Virus record (IMG/VR): IMGVR_UViG_3300032249_000683
Coordinates: 1 to 47,828 of that record
Length of the DNA: 47,828 nt
Source of the DNA: a virus
Reading direction: 5' to 3' (one strand)
How positions within the stretch are numbered: the stretch's first letter is position 1; the number at the start of each line of letters is the position of its first letter. Position numbers and translations under genes: made by a program. Below, piece after piece: positions 6,531 through 12,896 of the stretch. The notes below the pieces were generated by a model that saw only the letters and a list, made by a program, of their open reading frames with translations, made no database searches and was not told where the DNA came from.

Positions 6531-6587
6531 ATTATAAGGCATCTGGTAGGGTTTTGGTGGGGTCTTGTGCCAGTTCTTCAAGTGTCT
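6531..6587 (-). promoter_or_regulatory. Composite promoter element, copy 3 of 6
   Basis: Minus strand: GGACA, seven bases, AACTGGCAC, 30 bases, TATAAT. It lies inside the last 18 codons of the gene at 6532-6732: AACTGGCACAA encodes part of ELAQ and the stop codon TAA is inside the TATAAT box. It drives the gene at 6287-6502. Confidence 0.75.
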
Positions 6588-6732
6588 TCCTTTCCTGAAC
6601 GGCAATTACTTTACGATTTGGATACTTCTTGGCAATTATAATAAGAGCAACCTCACAACTCATAACATCTTCTACAGTCTCATAATACACAGTATTGTCT
6701 GTGGCATCATAAGTTTGAACCTCATAGGTCAT
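6532..6732 (-). CDS. Small hypothetical protein ending in the promoter-coded tail
   Basis: 66 residues from ATG 6732 (MTYEVQTYDATDNTVYYETV), chosen because it overlaps the upstream stop and follows GGTGGAACTGAAA. The core (VEDVMSCEVALIIIAKKYPN) looks like a small alpha/beta fold. The tail LEELAQDPTKTLPDAL is encoded by promoter element copy 3 and resembles the tail of the unrelated HNH protein at 7423-8112. Function unknown. Confidence 0.7.
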   Translation of the reverse strand: MTYEVQTYDATDNTVYYETVEDVMSCEVALIIIAKKYPNRKVIAVQERKTLEELAQDPTKTLPDAL

Positions 6733-6910
6733 TTTCAGTTCCACCATAATAATGTTGTGCGTTGAGTGTTCTCCACATTATAATCTGTTCAAAACATTCT
6801 CCAAGATTACGGCAAACGAAACTATCTTCATCCACCCCATCTGGCCCGTCCCAGATTGTAGCAGTATATCCTTTTGTGGGATGTGGAGTATAAGTAATTT
6901 CAATCTTCAT
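6722..6910 (-). CDS. Small hypothetical protein
   Basis: 62 residues (MKIEITYTPHPTKGYTATIW). The N-terminal strand pattern and GPDGVDEDSFVCRNLGECFEQI fit a HicB-like or small alpha/beta fold, but this is only composition and I do not claim it. Overlaps the upstream gene by 11 bases. Function unknown. Confidence 0.7.
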   Translation of the reverse strand: MKIEITYTPHPTKGYTATIWDGPDGVDEDSFVCRNLGECFEQIIMWRTLNAQHYYGGTENDL

Positions 6911-7148
6911 TGTCAGTCAATCCCACTTCAAGTCCTTCCATTCTTCCCATATTATACCCCATAACAAACGCAGAGTGCAACCACTTATACATCAAATCCT
7001 TACGAGTATTCACATCTTCTACTTCTGCATCACCAAAAAACCATTCACTACGAAATGAAAAACCACCACAAAGGTCATTAAACCATTCCTGAAATGCGTC
7101 TTCAATTGTATCATCAAAGTCCCAATCAGCAGTAGGATGTTTAGTCAT
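6900..7148 (-). CDS. Small acidic hypothetical protein
   Basis: 82 residues (MTKHPTADWDFDDTIEDAFQ). Acidic and aromatic-rich, with a helix near the C-terminus (LHSAFVMGYNMGRMEGLEVG). Its start overlaps the upstream EEELK-TGA junction (GAGGAACTGAAATGA). No family recognised. Confidence 0.7.
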   Translation of the reverse strand: MTKHPTADWDFDDTIEDAFQEWFNDLCGGFSFRSEWFFGDAEVEDVNTRKDLMYKWLHSAFVMGYNMGRMEGLEVGLTDNED

Positions 7149-7399
7149 TTCAGTTCCTCCTCCTGCTTTTCAATCTCAAAAATTGCGTTTAAAAACTCCA
7201 GACCATACTTACCTACAACCCAAGCATCTTTATCCTCAAAGAACCTATCACCTACAGTTTCCATATCATATCCTTCTGTATGTTTATTGAAGAAAGCAAC
7301 GACATAACAACTATCACCAGAGTCACGAGTAAACCACTTGACGAGTTCATACTTGTTGTTGACTTTGCTCCAACGGAACTCTACATTACGAAATCTCAT
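7145..7399 (-). CDS. Small hypothetical protein, first gene after promoter element
   Basis: 84 residues (MRFRNVEFRWSKVNNKYELVKWF). Beta-rich N-terminus, charged helical C-terminus ending IEKQEEELK. Promoter element copy 4 lies about 23 bases upstream. No recognised domain. Confidence 0.75.
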   Translation of the reverse strand: MRFRNVEFRWSKVNNKYELVKWFTRDSGDSCYVVAFFNKHTEGYDMETVGDRFFEDKDAWVVGKYGLEFLNAIFEIEKQEEELK

Positions 7400-7421
7400 A
7401 AGTTTTGTTGTGTATGAGGTT

Positions 7422-7478
7422 ATTATAGGGCATTTTCAGGGACTTTGGGAAGTCCTTGTGCCAGTTCATAAACTGTCC
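7422..7478 (-). promoter_or_regulatory. Composite promoter element, copy 4 of 6
   Basis: Minus strand: GGACA, seven bases, AACTGGCAC, 30 bases, TATAAT, with a GGACTT/AAGTCC hairpin in the spacer. It lies within the last 18 codons of the HNH gene (TVYELAQ to ENAL, then the TAA stop inside TATAAT). Near-identical to copy 1. It drives the gene at 7145-7399. Confidence 0.75.
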
Positions 7479-8112
7479 ATCCCTTGTAAGTATTATATCC
7501 TTTTAGTTCTTTTTTGTAAATATTTTTTTGAACCATTTTATGAAGATATCCAAAGTCTAATTTTTGTTCTGGAAACTTCCTGATTAGCATAGCAGTAGTT
7601 CCATAAAAAATACTACCATTACTATTTTTCCATTCATATTTTTCACCTTTACCTAACATACCATAACTTGGATTTTCTGTAAAATATTTACTTAATTTTT
7701 GTTTAGTTTCTTCTGTATGTCCTCTACCTGTTGCTCTTATTCTCAAATTTTCTTTTTGTTCTTCGGTATATTTTCTTCCCTCTCCTCTTTTATTTCCCAT
7801 CATAGATTTACTTACTCTTATTCTTGCCCCCTCATACAAGTGCGAATTATAGTATCTACCATTAGAAATCATAAGTGTGTGAGCATTAGACATTTTAACA
7901 GTATTTCCGTGATTTTCACCATATCTCTTCAAGCAAATCTTTTCCAATAATGCGTGTGCGATATAATGCTCTCTATTTGTAAACACCACAATTCTATTAT
8001 TCTTTCCAAAGATACTTACTGGAAATGTATGATGTTTTTCTGTATATCCTTCAGGTGGAGTTCTATTCTCTGCTTTCCTGATAAGATTACAATAAACCTT
8101 TAGGTAGTTCAT
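7423..8112 (-). CDS. Free-standing HNH homing endonuclease with NUMOD3 repeats
   Basis: 229 residues. Residues about 20-55 (YTEKHHTFPVSIFG, then REHYIAHALL) match the HNH variant common in T4-like phage homing enzymes. Residues about 110-145 contain two NUMOD3-type units (RKYTEEQKENLRIRA and GHTEETKQKLSK), and residues about 165-215 resemble a NUMOD1-like DNA-binding helix region. It cuts DNA to copy its own gene into related phages. It has its own TATAAATA box and an upstream terminator, so it is an independent unit inserted in the small-gene array. Its last 17 residues are encoded by a promoter element. Confidence 0.85.
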   Translation of the reverse strand: MNYLKVYCNLIRKAENRTPPEGYTEKHHTFPVSIFGKNNRIVVFTNREHYIAHALLEKICLKRYGENHGNTVKMSNAHTLMISNGRYYNSHLYEGARIRVSKSMMGNKRGEGRKYTEEQKENLRIRATGRGHTEETKQKLSKYFTENPSYGMLGKGEKYEWKNSNGSIFYGTTAMLIRKFPEQKLDFGYLHKMVQKNIYKKELKGYNTYKGWTVYELAQGLPKVPENAL

Positions 8113-8137
8113 TTCTATTCTATTGAGAGTGCATATG

Positions 8138-8145
8138 TATTTATA
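8138..8145 (-). promoter_or_regulatory. Late promoter box TATAAATA
   Basis: The minus strand reads TATAAATA 25 bases before the start of the HNH gene. Matches the T4-type late consensus. Confidence 0.6.
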
Positions 8146-8149
8146 ATAG

Positions 8150-8170
8150 AAAAGGTGCCCGAAAGCACCT
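8150..8170 (-). terminator. Rho-independent terminator
   Basis: The minus strand reads AGGTGC, TTTCGG, GCACCT then TTTT: a six-base-pair stem followed by a T run. It ends transcription of the gene at 8207-8800. Confidence 0.7.
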
Positions 8171-8206
8171 AATCTTCCTGTGAAATTGCACTCTCAACAG
8201 GTGTAG

Positions 8207-8800
8207 TTATTTAGAAACTTCTTCAGATGTCCTTTTTCCTGTGCCGTGTAGAGGACAATCTGCATTTACCCACTTTTTGTCATTAGGCATATCTTGATTG
8301 TCTAAAATTGGACAACGACAATTTTGCTTATATGCCTCATCAGAACCAGGAACTAACTTACCCCAAGACTTATAAGGTGAAGGTGGATTCCAATCACTCC
8401 CATCATCTCTGGGATAATCACCCTTCTCATACTGTTCTGGAAGAACCCTTGCAAGTTTTTCTTTCAACTCACGAATTTCATCTTCAAAAGCACGAGCATC
8501 ATCATCAGTATATGACTGCTTATCTTGCAAATCATACTCTTCCATCAACTTCTTCATATCATCTTCCCTGTTGCAATCATTAAATGCAACACGACAAGCA
8601 CCGTCCATAATGCCGTAATCATCAAACCCAACAGCACGAAGAAAACCTTTGAAGAGTTCAAAATACTGATGAGTATTTAAGTCTTGTGCTGGTGCTTCAA
8701 TAGTAATCGTCTGCTTATCTACGATTTCAGGAAAATACTTATTGTGAGATGCTTCTGTGTCGTTGATGTAGCAGAATTTGACGATTGCGTTGTAAGTCAT
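8207..8800 (-). CDS. Hypothetical protein with C-terminal Cys/His motif
   Basis: 197 residues. The N-terminal part (ITIEAPAQDLNTHQYFELFKGFLRAV) looks alpha/beta; residues about 85-125 are acidic helices (EDEIRELKEKLARVLPEQ). The C-terminus has CRCPILDNQDMPNDKKWVNADCPLHG, a C-x-C-x(n)-C-x2-H pattern that recurs in small proteins of tailed phages and probably binds zinc. It has its own sigma70-type promoter (8823-8851) and terminator, so it is an early monocistronic gene. Function unknown. Confidence 0.75.
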   Translation of the reverse strand: MTYNAIVKFCYINDTEASHNKYFPEIVDKQTITIEAPAQDLNTHQYFELFKGFLRAVGFDDYGIMDGACRVAFNDCNREDDMKKLMEEYDLQDKQSYTDDDARAFEDEIRELKEKLARVLPEQYEKGDYPRDDGSDWNPPSPYKSWGKLVPGSDEAYKQNCRCPILDNQDMPNDKKWVNADCPLHGTGKRTSEEVSK

Positions 8801-8822
8801 TGGATTGCTTGATTACCTTCAT

Positions 8823-8851
8823 ACTATAAGACCTCTTAACTGAAAAGTCAA
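8823..8851 (-). promoter_or_regulatory. Sigma70-type early promoter TTGACT-N17-TATAGT
   Basis: -35 TTGACT at 8851-8846, 17-base spacer, -10 TATAGT at 8828-8823; start codon at 8800. The -35 lies beside a CCTCTT/AAGAGG hairpin. Confidence 0.75.
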
Positions 8852-8881
8852 GAGGCAGTGGACGGTTTGGAAAGTGTCTGT

Positions 8882-9106
8882 TTAGACTTCGTAATCTTCT
8901 TGATAATACCCACTCACGACATTATCATCCCAAGCAGTCGGCAAATTATGCTCTCGTGCTTTCATGTGATTTACCTTAGAAACTGGAAGACCCTCCAAGT
9001 CTTCTTCGTGTAAAATTCCATCTAATTGACGGATTTCATTGAATGTGTGCGGGAATCTGAGTGCTCCACTGTGCATCCATTCGATATTCCTATGAGTTCT
9101 AGACAT
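8882..9106 (-). CDS. Small hypothetical protein (MSRTHRN type)
   Basis: 74 residues from ATG 9106 (MSRTHRNIEWMHSGALRFPH). An ATG at 9127 is possible, but the TATAAT box at 9133-9138 would leave almost no leader. Proteins with this N-terminus are, to my knowledge, common unassigned early proteins of marine T4-like cyanophages. Basic N-terminal half, acidic tail. Function unknown. Confidence 0.75.
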   Translation of the reverse strand: MSRTHRNIEWMHSGALRFPHTFNEIRQLDGILHEEDLEGLPVSKVNHMKAREHNLPTAWDDNVVSGYYQEDYEV

Positions 9107-9132
9107 AATGTTTGTGACTAAACACACTAGTA

Positions 9133-9161
9133 ATTATATCACTTTTTGAATTCTTTTTCAA
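9133..9161 (-). promoter_or_regulatory. Sigma70-type early promoter TTGAAA-N17-TATAAT
   Basis: -35 TTGAAA at 9161-9156, 17-base spacer, -10 TATAAT at 9138-9133. It overlaps the last codons of the gene at 9139-9369 and drives the gene at 8882-9106. Confidence 0.7.
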
Positions 9162-9369
9162 GTTCCTTTGCAATTCGTAAAGCATTTCTCCACATCAACC
9201 ATTTCACAATCGGATTTCGTGGATTATGAAGTAACAACCACTTTTGTTTTTCGTATTGGAATCTTACGATCTTAGAGACTAAGGTGACAGCATATGCCAC
9301 ACTATCATCCGTTGCTACAAGGTAGGCAACAAAGATAAAGATTCCAAACCAAAAGTAATATGCAGTCAT
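9139..9369 (-). CDS. Small membrane protein with basic tail
   Basis: 76 residues. Residues 3-19 (AYYFWFGIFIFVAYLVA) form a membrane segment; a second weaker stretch is VAYAVTLVSKIV. The C-terminal 35 residues are basic (RFQYEKQKWLL, IAKELEKEFKK). Probably inserted in the host membrane with a cytoplasmic tail; orientation is inferred from the positive charges. Function unknown. Confidence 0.7.
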   Translation of the reverse strand: MTAYYFWFGIFIFVAYLVATDDSVAYAVTLVSKIVRFQYEKQKWLLLHNPRNPIVKWLMWRNALRIAKELEKEFKK

Positions 9370-9402
9370 TTACCAAACTCGTATTGCACTATTTAATCAA
9401 GT

Positions 9403-9645
9403 TTACAGGAATTCTTCCAGTGATGATGTACCAGGTTTAATCTTAGATGCTTTGAGTTGTTTGTTGATGTAAGATTTGGCAACTGCAAGAGTTCCTGCTA
9501 CGTGAACTTGTTCTCCGTTATGAATGATCATAAACTGCTTACCAAAAGGGACTGCAGCCCACATTCCATCCTTGGTCACATAACCGGCAGGATCAGAAGA
9601 TTTATTGTTCAGCAGTCCGTAGTTAGGAATGAATGGTAGATGCAT
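9403..9645 (-). CDS. Small hypothetical protein
   Basis: 80 residues (MHLPFIPNYGLLNNKSSDPAGYV). The middle has WAAVPFGKQFMIIHNGEQVH and then AKSYINKQLKASK, a beta-hairpin plus helix look. Its start overlaps the stop of the 46-residue gene upstream by one base. Not recognised. Confidence 0.7.
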   Translation of the reverse strand: MHLPFIPNYGLLNNKSSDPAGYVTKDGMWAAVPFGKQFMIIHNGEQVHVAGTLAVAKSYINKQLKASKIKPGTSSLEEFL

Positions 9646-9785
9646 CAGAATGCGGCATTCACACTAATAACCTTTGCAGATGGATTACGTGCCAGTGCAG
9701 TACGTTTGGCATCCTGGTAATCACGTGCTTCAACGAGTTCATAGAACACTTTGCCAGCAACGTAGAGTTCAACTTTGCATTTCAT
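9645..9785 (-). CDS. Conserved cyanophage microprotein, 46 residues
   Basis: The frame reads MKCKVELYVAGKVFYELVEA, then ARNPSAKVISVNAAF. From memory, proteins almost identical in pattern (V-ARDYQDAK-TAL-ARNP-AKVI) are widespread in marine T4-like cyanophages, which supports it despite its length. The fold looks like beta-alpha-beta. A TATAAT box (9815-9820) precedes it by about 30 bases. No function known to me. Confidence 0.7.
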   Translation of the reverse strand: MKCKVELYVAGKVFYELVEARDYQDAKRTALARNPSAKVISVNAAF

Positions 9786-9822
9786 GGGAGGAAATCTTTT
9801 TGGTTATGAGTGTATTATAAGA

Positions 9823-10380
9823 TTAAAAATTGAGGTAATTGTCGATTGCCAACTGAATCTGTTCAGAAAGTTGAGTTGGGGGAAGGATTGGTGTTACTTC
9901 ACCAATGTCACATTTGTAATAATCACCAAGATCAAACTTGGCAAAAACTCCGTCACCATCGGCAAAGTAACGATCACGTGCCACATCATCTTCAATAACA
10001 ATGCATTGATAGGTGGTAAGACACAGAACAATTGCAATATCAAATGTCTGATCGTTCTTAAAATCTTCCAAGGTCTTCTTGTTACCTTGGAAGTTCTTCA
10101 TTTTAATCATCTGAGTTTGATTTGGTGTGCGTTTGTAGAATAGATTCTGACGCATCTTCAGTTCTACTTTCAACCCACCGTATACAAAATCATATCCAAT
10201 TTGGTCAACTCGTTCCAAGTCAGAAAACTTAGCAAGAGCCTTTTCAATTGTGGTCGATTTTGTGAAGTTATCTGCTCTGGAGGTGAATCCAGGATCACCA
10301 TAGGTGGAACGAACTACACCAAAAATTTTATTCCAGTTGACACCTGTTTCCAGATGATCGATAAGATTTGCGATTGTCAT
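9823..10380 (-). CDS. Putative PD-(D/E)XK-type nuclease
   Basis: 185 residues from ATG 10380 (MTIANLIDHLETGVNW), preceded by ACGGAG; a longer start at 10428 runs into the promoter element. Residues 64-75 read D-FVYGGLKV-ELK, that is Asp, eight residues, Glu-x-Lys, the signature of PD-(D/E)XK restriction-type nucleases, followed by QTQMIKMKNFQG, where a conserved Gln is often found. The catalytic assignment is inferred from the motif only. It is followed upstream by a ParB-fold-like gene and an SF2 helicase, each with its own promoter. Confidence 0.55.
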   Translation of the reverse strand: MTIANLIDHLETGVNWNKIFGVVRSTYGDPGFTSRADNFTKSTTIEKALAKFSDLERVDQIGYDFVYGGLKVELKMRQNLFYKRTPNQTQMIKMKNFQGNKKTLEDFKNDQTFDIAIVLCLTTYQCIVIEDDVARDRYFADGDGVFAKFDLGDYYKCDIGEVTPILPPTQLSEQIQLAIDNYLNF

Positions 10381-10414
10381 AATTAAACTAACTCCGTTAG
10401 TGTTGAACATTGTA

Positions 10415-10471
10415 ATTATAGGGCACAAGGGGGGTTTTATGGGACTCCTTGTGCCAGTTTAGAATCTGTCC
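10415..10471 (-). promoter_or_regulatory. Composite promoter element, copy 5 of 6
   Basis: Minus strand: GGACA, seven bases, AACTGGCAC, 30 bases, TATAAT. It starts at the base after the stop codon of the gene at 10472-11443. The element also forms a long hairpin, GGCACAAGG pairing with CCTTGTGCC. It drives the nuclease-like gene. Confidence 0.75.
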
Positions 10472-11443
10472 CTATCGAATCAATTCACTGGGATCTTCGA
10501 TACCAAGAGCTTGTGGCACAAATCCCTCAATTGAAAGAAGTTCAAAGGTAGGATCCGTATTATACTTCTCAGCAGCAACACGGAACATTTTGTTCAACTT
10601 TGCGACCTCCTTGGTGAGTTTCTTACGTTCATCATCTGCCTTTTCCGCAGTAACATTTTGCAAAAATCCAACCGAAAAAGGATCCTTACCATTTGCAACT
10701 GCTTGAAGAGCTTCGAAGAATGCTCGTTGACAATAAGTTTTGTTTTTGTTGTTGATTGCAATTACTGCTGCATTTTCGGGAAGTTTTTGCTTCAAGATCT
10801 TCTTTGCAAGAGTTTCTGCTGCTTCCTTATCGAAGGAAACCATACTGGAAGAAGCCATAATGTTGTTTACGACTTTGGTGCAACGATTTCCCACTACCTT
10901 TTGACTGAAAGAATGGGGAATAGAGTTCCACCAATTCATACATTCTTGAACGTTAGGAGAAGATTCTTGACGTGCAATCCAATTTCGAAGACGAACTTCA
11001 AAATCATCCTCACTAGCAGGTTTTGAAGGGGAGTGGTTATTGCATCCCAATCCAAGTTCGTCCTTCAAATCTTCAATAGAAAAACCAGGTTTCAGACCAA
11101 CAACAAGATAGACCCATTTCTCTTGCTCAAGAACTTTAAGAGCGCCACCACGGGTAAAACCATCAACAGAAGTTCCATCGGGAAGAATTACAGGTGGAAT
11201 AACATCAACCTGAATACCATTCACTTCAATACTGTTCCTGATCTTTTCCCGATTCACATAGTCCGTTCCAGTTGATCGAGCAACGTTGATTTCCTGACCA
11301 TTATCATTAGTGTAAATGATGGAGGAACAATCCCGGATTTCAATACCAATTACATTGGCAGTTCGGAACGTGGGAAGTTCAAGATTCTTGAACCAATCCA
11401 AATTGGGTACGCCACAAGGTACGTTAATCTTTTCAAATTTCAT
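10472..11443 (-). CDS. ParB/sulfiredoxin-fold-like protein
   Basis: 323 residues. Residues about 62-105 (REKIRNSIEVNG, PPVILPDG, TSVDGFTRGGA) fit the ParB-N/Srx nuclease-like fold pattern L-x2-SI-x3-G-x(n)-PP-V-x3-DG-x2-VDGF-x-R. The rest is helical, with EAAETLAKKILKQK and a charged segment EKADDERKKLTKEVAKLNK. ParB-fold domains bind and hydrolyse CTP or act as nucleases; nothing here proves either. Flanked by a nuclease-like gene and a helicase. Transcribed from TTGACA-N18-TATAAT about 65 bases upstream. Confidence 0.6.
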   Translation of the reverse strand: MKFEKINVPCGVPNLDWFKNLELPTFRTANVIGIEIRDCSSIIYTNDNGQEINVARSTGTDYVNREKIRNSIEVNGIQVDVIPPVILPDGTSVDGFTRGGALKVLEQEKWVYLVVGLKPGFSIEDLKDELGLGCNNHSPSKPASEDDFEVRLRNWIARQESSPNVQECMNWWNSIPHSFSQKVVGNRCTKVVNNIMASSSMVSFDKEAAETLAKKILKQKLPENAAVIAINNKNKTYCQRAFFEALQAVANGKDPFSVGFLQNVTAEKADDERKKLTKEVAKLNKMFRVAAEKYNTDPTFELLSIEGFVPQALGIEDPSELIR

Positions 11444-11508
11444 TTAGAATCATGCGATGTACAATAGTGAAAGTGCGTCAGCAAGAGCATCTGCCTTTCA
11501 ACCCTCTT

Positions 11509-11538
11509 ATTATAGGGCAAAAAAAAAGAGGGTGTCAA
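11509..11538 (-). promoter_or_regulatory. Sigma70-type early promoter TTGACA-N18-TATAAT merged with terminator
   Basis: -35 TTGACA at 11538-11533, 18-base spacer containing a nine-T run, -10 TATAAT at 11514-11509. GGGT-TGAC-ACCC or AGGG/CCCT pairing around the -35 followed by the T run gives a terminator-like hairpin for the helicase gene just upstream, so one sequence may end one transcript and start the next. Confidence 0.75.
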
Positions 11539-11542
11539 CCCC

Positions 11543-12778
11543 CTACCGATTGATCATGCTGAATGCCACCTCACCCTGGTTGAAGATGATGTCCACCACG
11601 TTCTGGACCTTCTGTGCCGTGCCCGTAGATGCCTTGTCAAAGGTCGGGCAGATGACCAGACCATAGGATTTGGTGTAGGAGGGCAGATCACCTGCTACAA
11701 GGGCACCAGAACGGATCCCAGCAGCATCCTGGGGGTGCAGACGCAGTGTCCGACCCACAGTCTGACCGATGCCCACGATGTCCATAGAACGCATAAAGAC
11801 GACTGCTTCCAGAGCACTGATGTTGATACCTTCTGCCAGAATAGAGTGATGAAGAACCACAAACTTCTTGTCTGCATCCTTGCCCCAATCGTTGAGAGTG
11901 TCAAAGAACACCTCACGGTTGACCTTCTCACCATCAATGAATGCACCGTGCTTGGAAGTAATGTGCATCACAGAATAACCTTCCTCTGCCAGTTGTTCGG
12001 CAAAGTCAGTCTCAGACAACAGACCAATGATGTGCTTGGTTGCCTTGGCACAGATCAGAATCTTATCCACAGGATTGTTCTGAATGGTCTGAAGCAGATA
12101 CTCACAGTCACGTTGAGCAATATCCTCACCCTTGACAGAGAGACGCATTTGGGATGCAATCACCTTAGGTGGAATGATATAACCGTTCTGAACCAATTGA
12201 GGAGCAGGAACCTTAGAGATGATGCTACCGTAGATCTCAGTGTCATTCATACCTGCCTTTCCAATAACATTGCTGTATTTTGGAGTAGCAGTAAAGAAGT
12301 AGCAACGATCTGCTTCCTGTGAGAAATACTCTACGGCAGGAAAGAAGTGACGTTGAATGGAATTATGTGCCTCATCAAAGTAGATCGTATCCACCTTGAT
12401 TTCTGCACGTTGCAGTTGCTGCAGAGAATTATAGGTGGTGAAGATCAGTTTGTGACCAGGAGTGGTGTTAGCAAACCAGGCAATATCACTAGGTTTGGTA
12501 GAAGAATAGTGATGAGTCTCACCACTATGAACGTGCATCACAGAAGCATTAGTGATAAACTCAAGGTATTCGGAAGACAGTTGCTCTGCCAGCAGAATAC
12601 GGGGAGCAACTACTACAATCGTCTTAGAAGCTGTAGACAGAAACTGATTGATAGCATCAAAGATACCTACGTTGGTCTTACCACCACCGGTAGGAAACAC
12701 ACAGATACCTTTAGAATGCTGTTGTAGGGCATCCAGGGCATCTTGCTGGTGGGGACGAAGTTGAATCACGTTCTCCAT
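11543..12778 (-). CDS. SF2 DEAH-box helicase, UvsW-like or restriction-subunit-like
   Basis: 411 residues. Q/R-like start (LRPHQQDALDAL), Walker A PTGGGKT at residues 29-35, DEAH at 135-138, motif III TATP at 163-166, and motif VI-like QTVGRTLRLHP near residue 350. The family unwinds or translocates on duplex DNA with ATP. T4 UvsW is about 500 residues with an extra N-terminal domain that this protein lacks, so it could be a shortened UvsW or a separate helicase. The gene is visibly GC-richer than all neighbours, suggesting recent acquisition. Two promoters precede it. Confidence 0.85.
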   Translation of the reverse strand: MENVIQLRPHQQDALDALQQHSKGICVFPTGGGKTNVGIFDAINQFLSTASKTIVVVAPRILLAEQLSSEYLEFITNASVMHVHSGETHHYSSTKPSDIAWFANTTPGHKLIFTTYNSLQQLQRAEIKVDTIYFDEAHNSIQRHFFPAVEYFSQEADRCYFFTATPKYSNVIGKAGMNDTEIYGSIISKVPAPQLVQNGYIIPPKVIASQMRLSVKGEDIAQRDCEYLLQTIQNNPVDKILICAKATKHIIGLLSETDFAEQLAEEGYSVMHITSKHGAFIDGEKVNREVFFDTLNDWGKDADKKFVVLHHSILAEGINISALEAVVFMRSMDIVGIGQTVGRTLRLHPQDAAGIRSGALVAGDLPSYTKSYGLVICPTFDKASTGTAQKVQNVVDIIFNQGEVAFSMINR

Positions 12779-12791
12779 TGCGTATAGGACT

Positions 12792-12847
12792 ATTATAGCA
12801 GAAAAGGGTCCCCGAAGGAACCCCCCGTACCAGTTCTTAAAGTGTCC
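12792..12847 (-). promoter_or_regulatory. Composite promoter element, copy 6 of 6, with UUCG terminator
   Basis: Minus strand: GGACA, seven bases, AACTGGTAC, 29 bases, TATAAT. The spacer contains GGGTTCC-TTCG-GGGACCC then TTTT, a strong terminator hairpin (about 12802-12824). It drives the helicase with a leader of only about seven bases. Confidence 0.7.
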
Positions 12848-12867
12848 TCTTCAACCCTAACAAAGGT

Positions 12868-12896
12868 ATTCTAGCAGTATTAGAGAGTTATGTCAA
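12868..12896 (-). promoter_or_regulatory. Sigma70-type early promoter TTGACA-N17-TAGAAT
   Basis: -35 TTGACA at 12896-12891, 17-base spacer, -10 TAGAAT at 12873-12868. The TGA stop of the fibre gene at 12893-14647 lies within the -35 box. It reads toward the helicase, through the hairpin of copy 6. Confidence 0.7.

Larger units (their letters stand above)
8123..8197. repeat. 11-bp perfect inverted repeat flanking terminator and late box
   Basis: TTGAGAGTGCA at 8123-8133 is the exact reverse complement of TGCACTCTCAA at 8187-8197. Between the arms lie a late promoter box (8138-8145) and a terminator hairpin (8150-8170). Located just upstream of the homing endonuclease gene, it may mark its insertion boundary. 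Confidence 0.6.

Noticed and set aside
9823-10428. Start at 10428 for the nuclease-like gene
   Set aside because: It would place translation across the TATAAT box of element copy 5; the ATG at 10380 has ACGGAG upstream.
10415-10471. Element copies as a riboswitch or transposon end
   Set aside because: The conserved part lies upstream of TATAAT, so it would not be in the driven transcript; no target duplications or transposase are seen.
11688-11946. Frames inside the helicase gene on both strands
   Set aside because: The higher GC of this gene lowers stop-codon frequency, opening long shadow frames; the helicase motifs fix the true frame.
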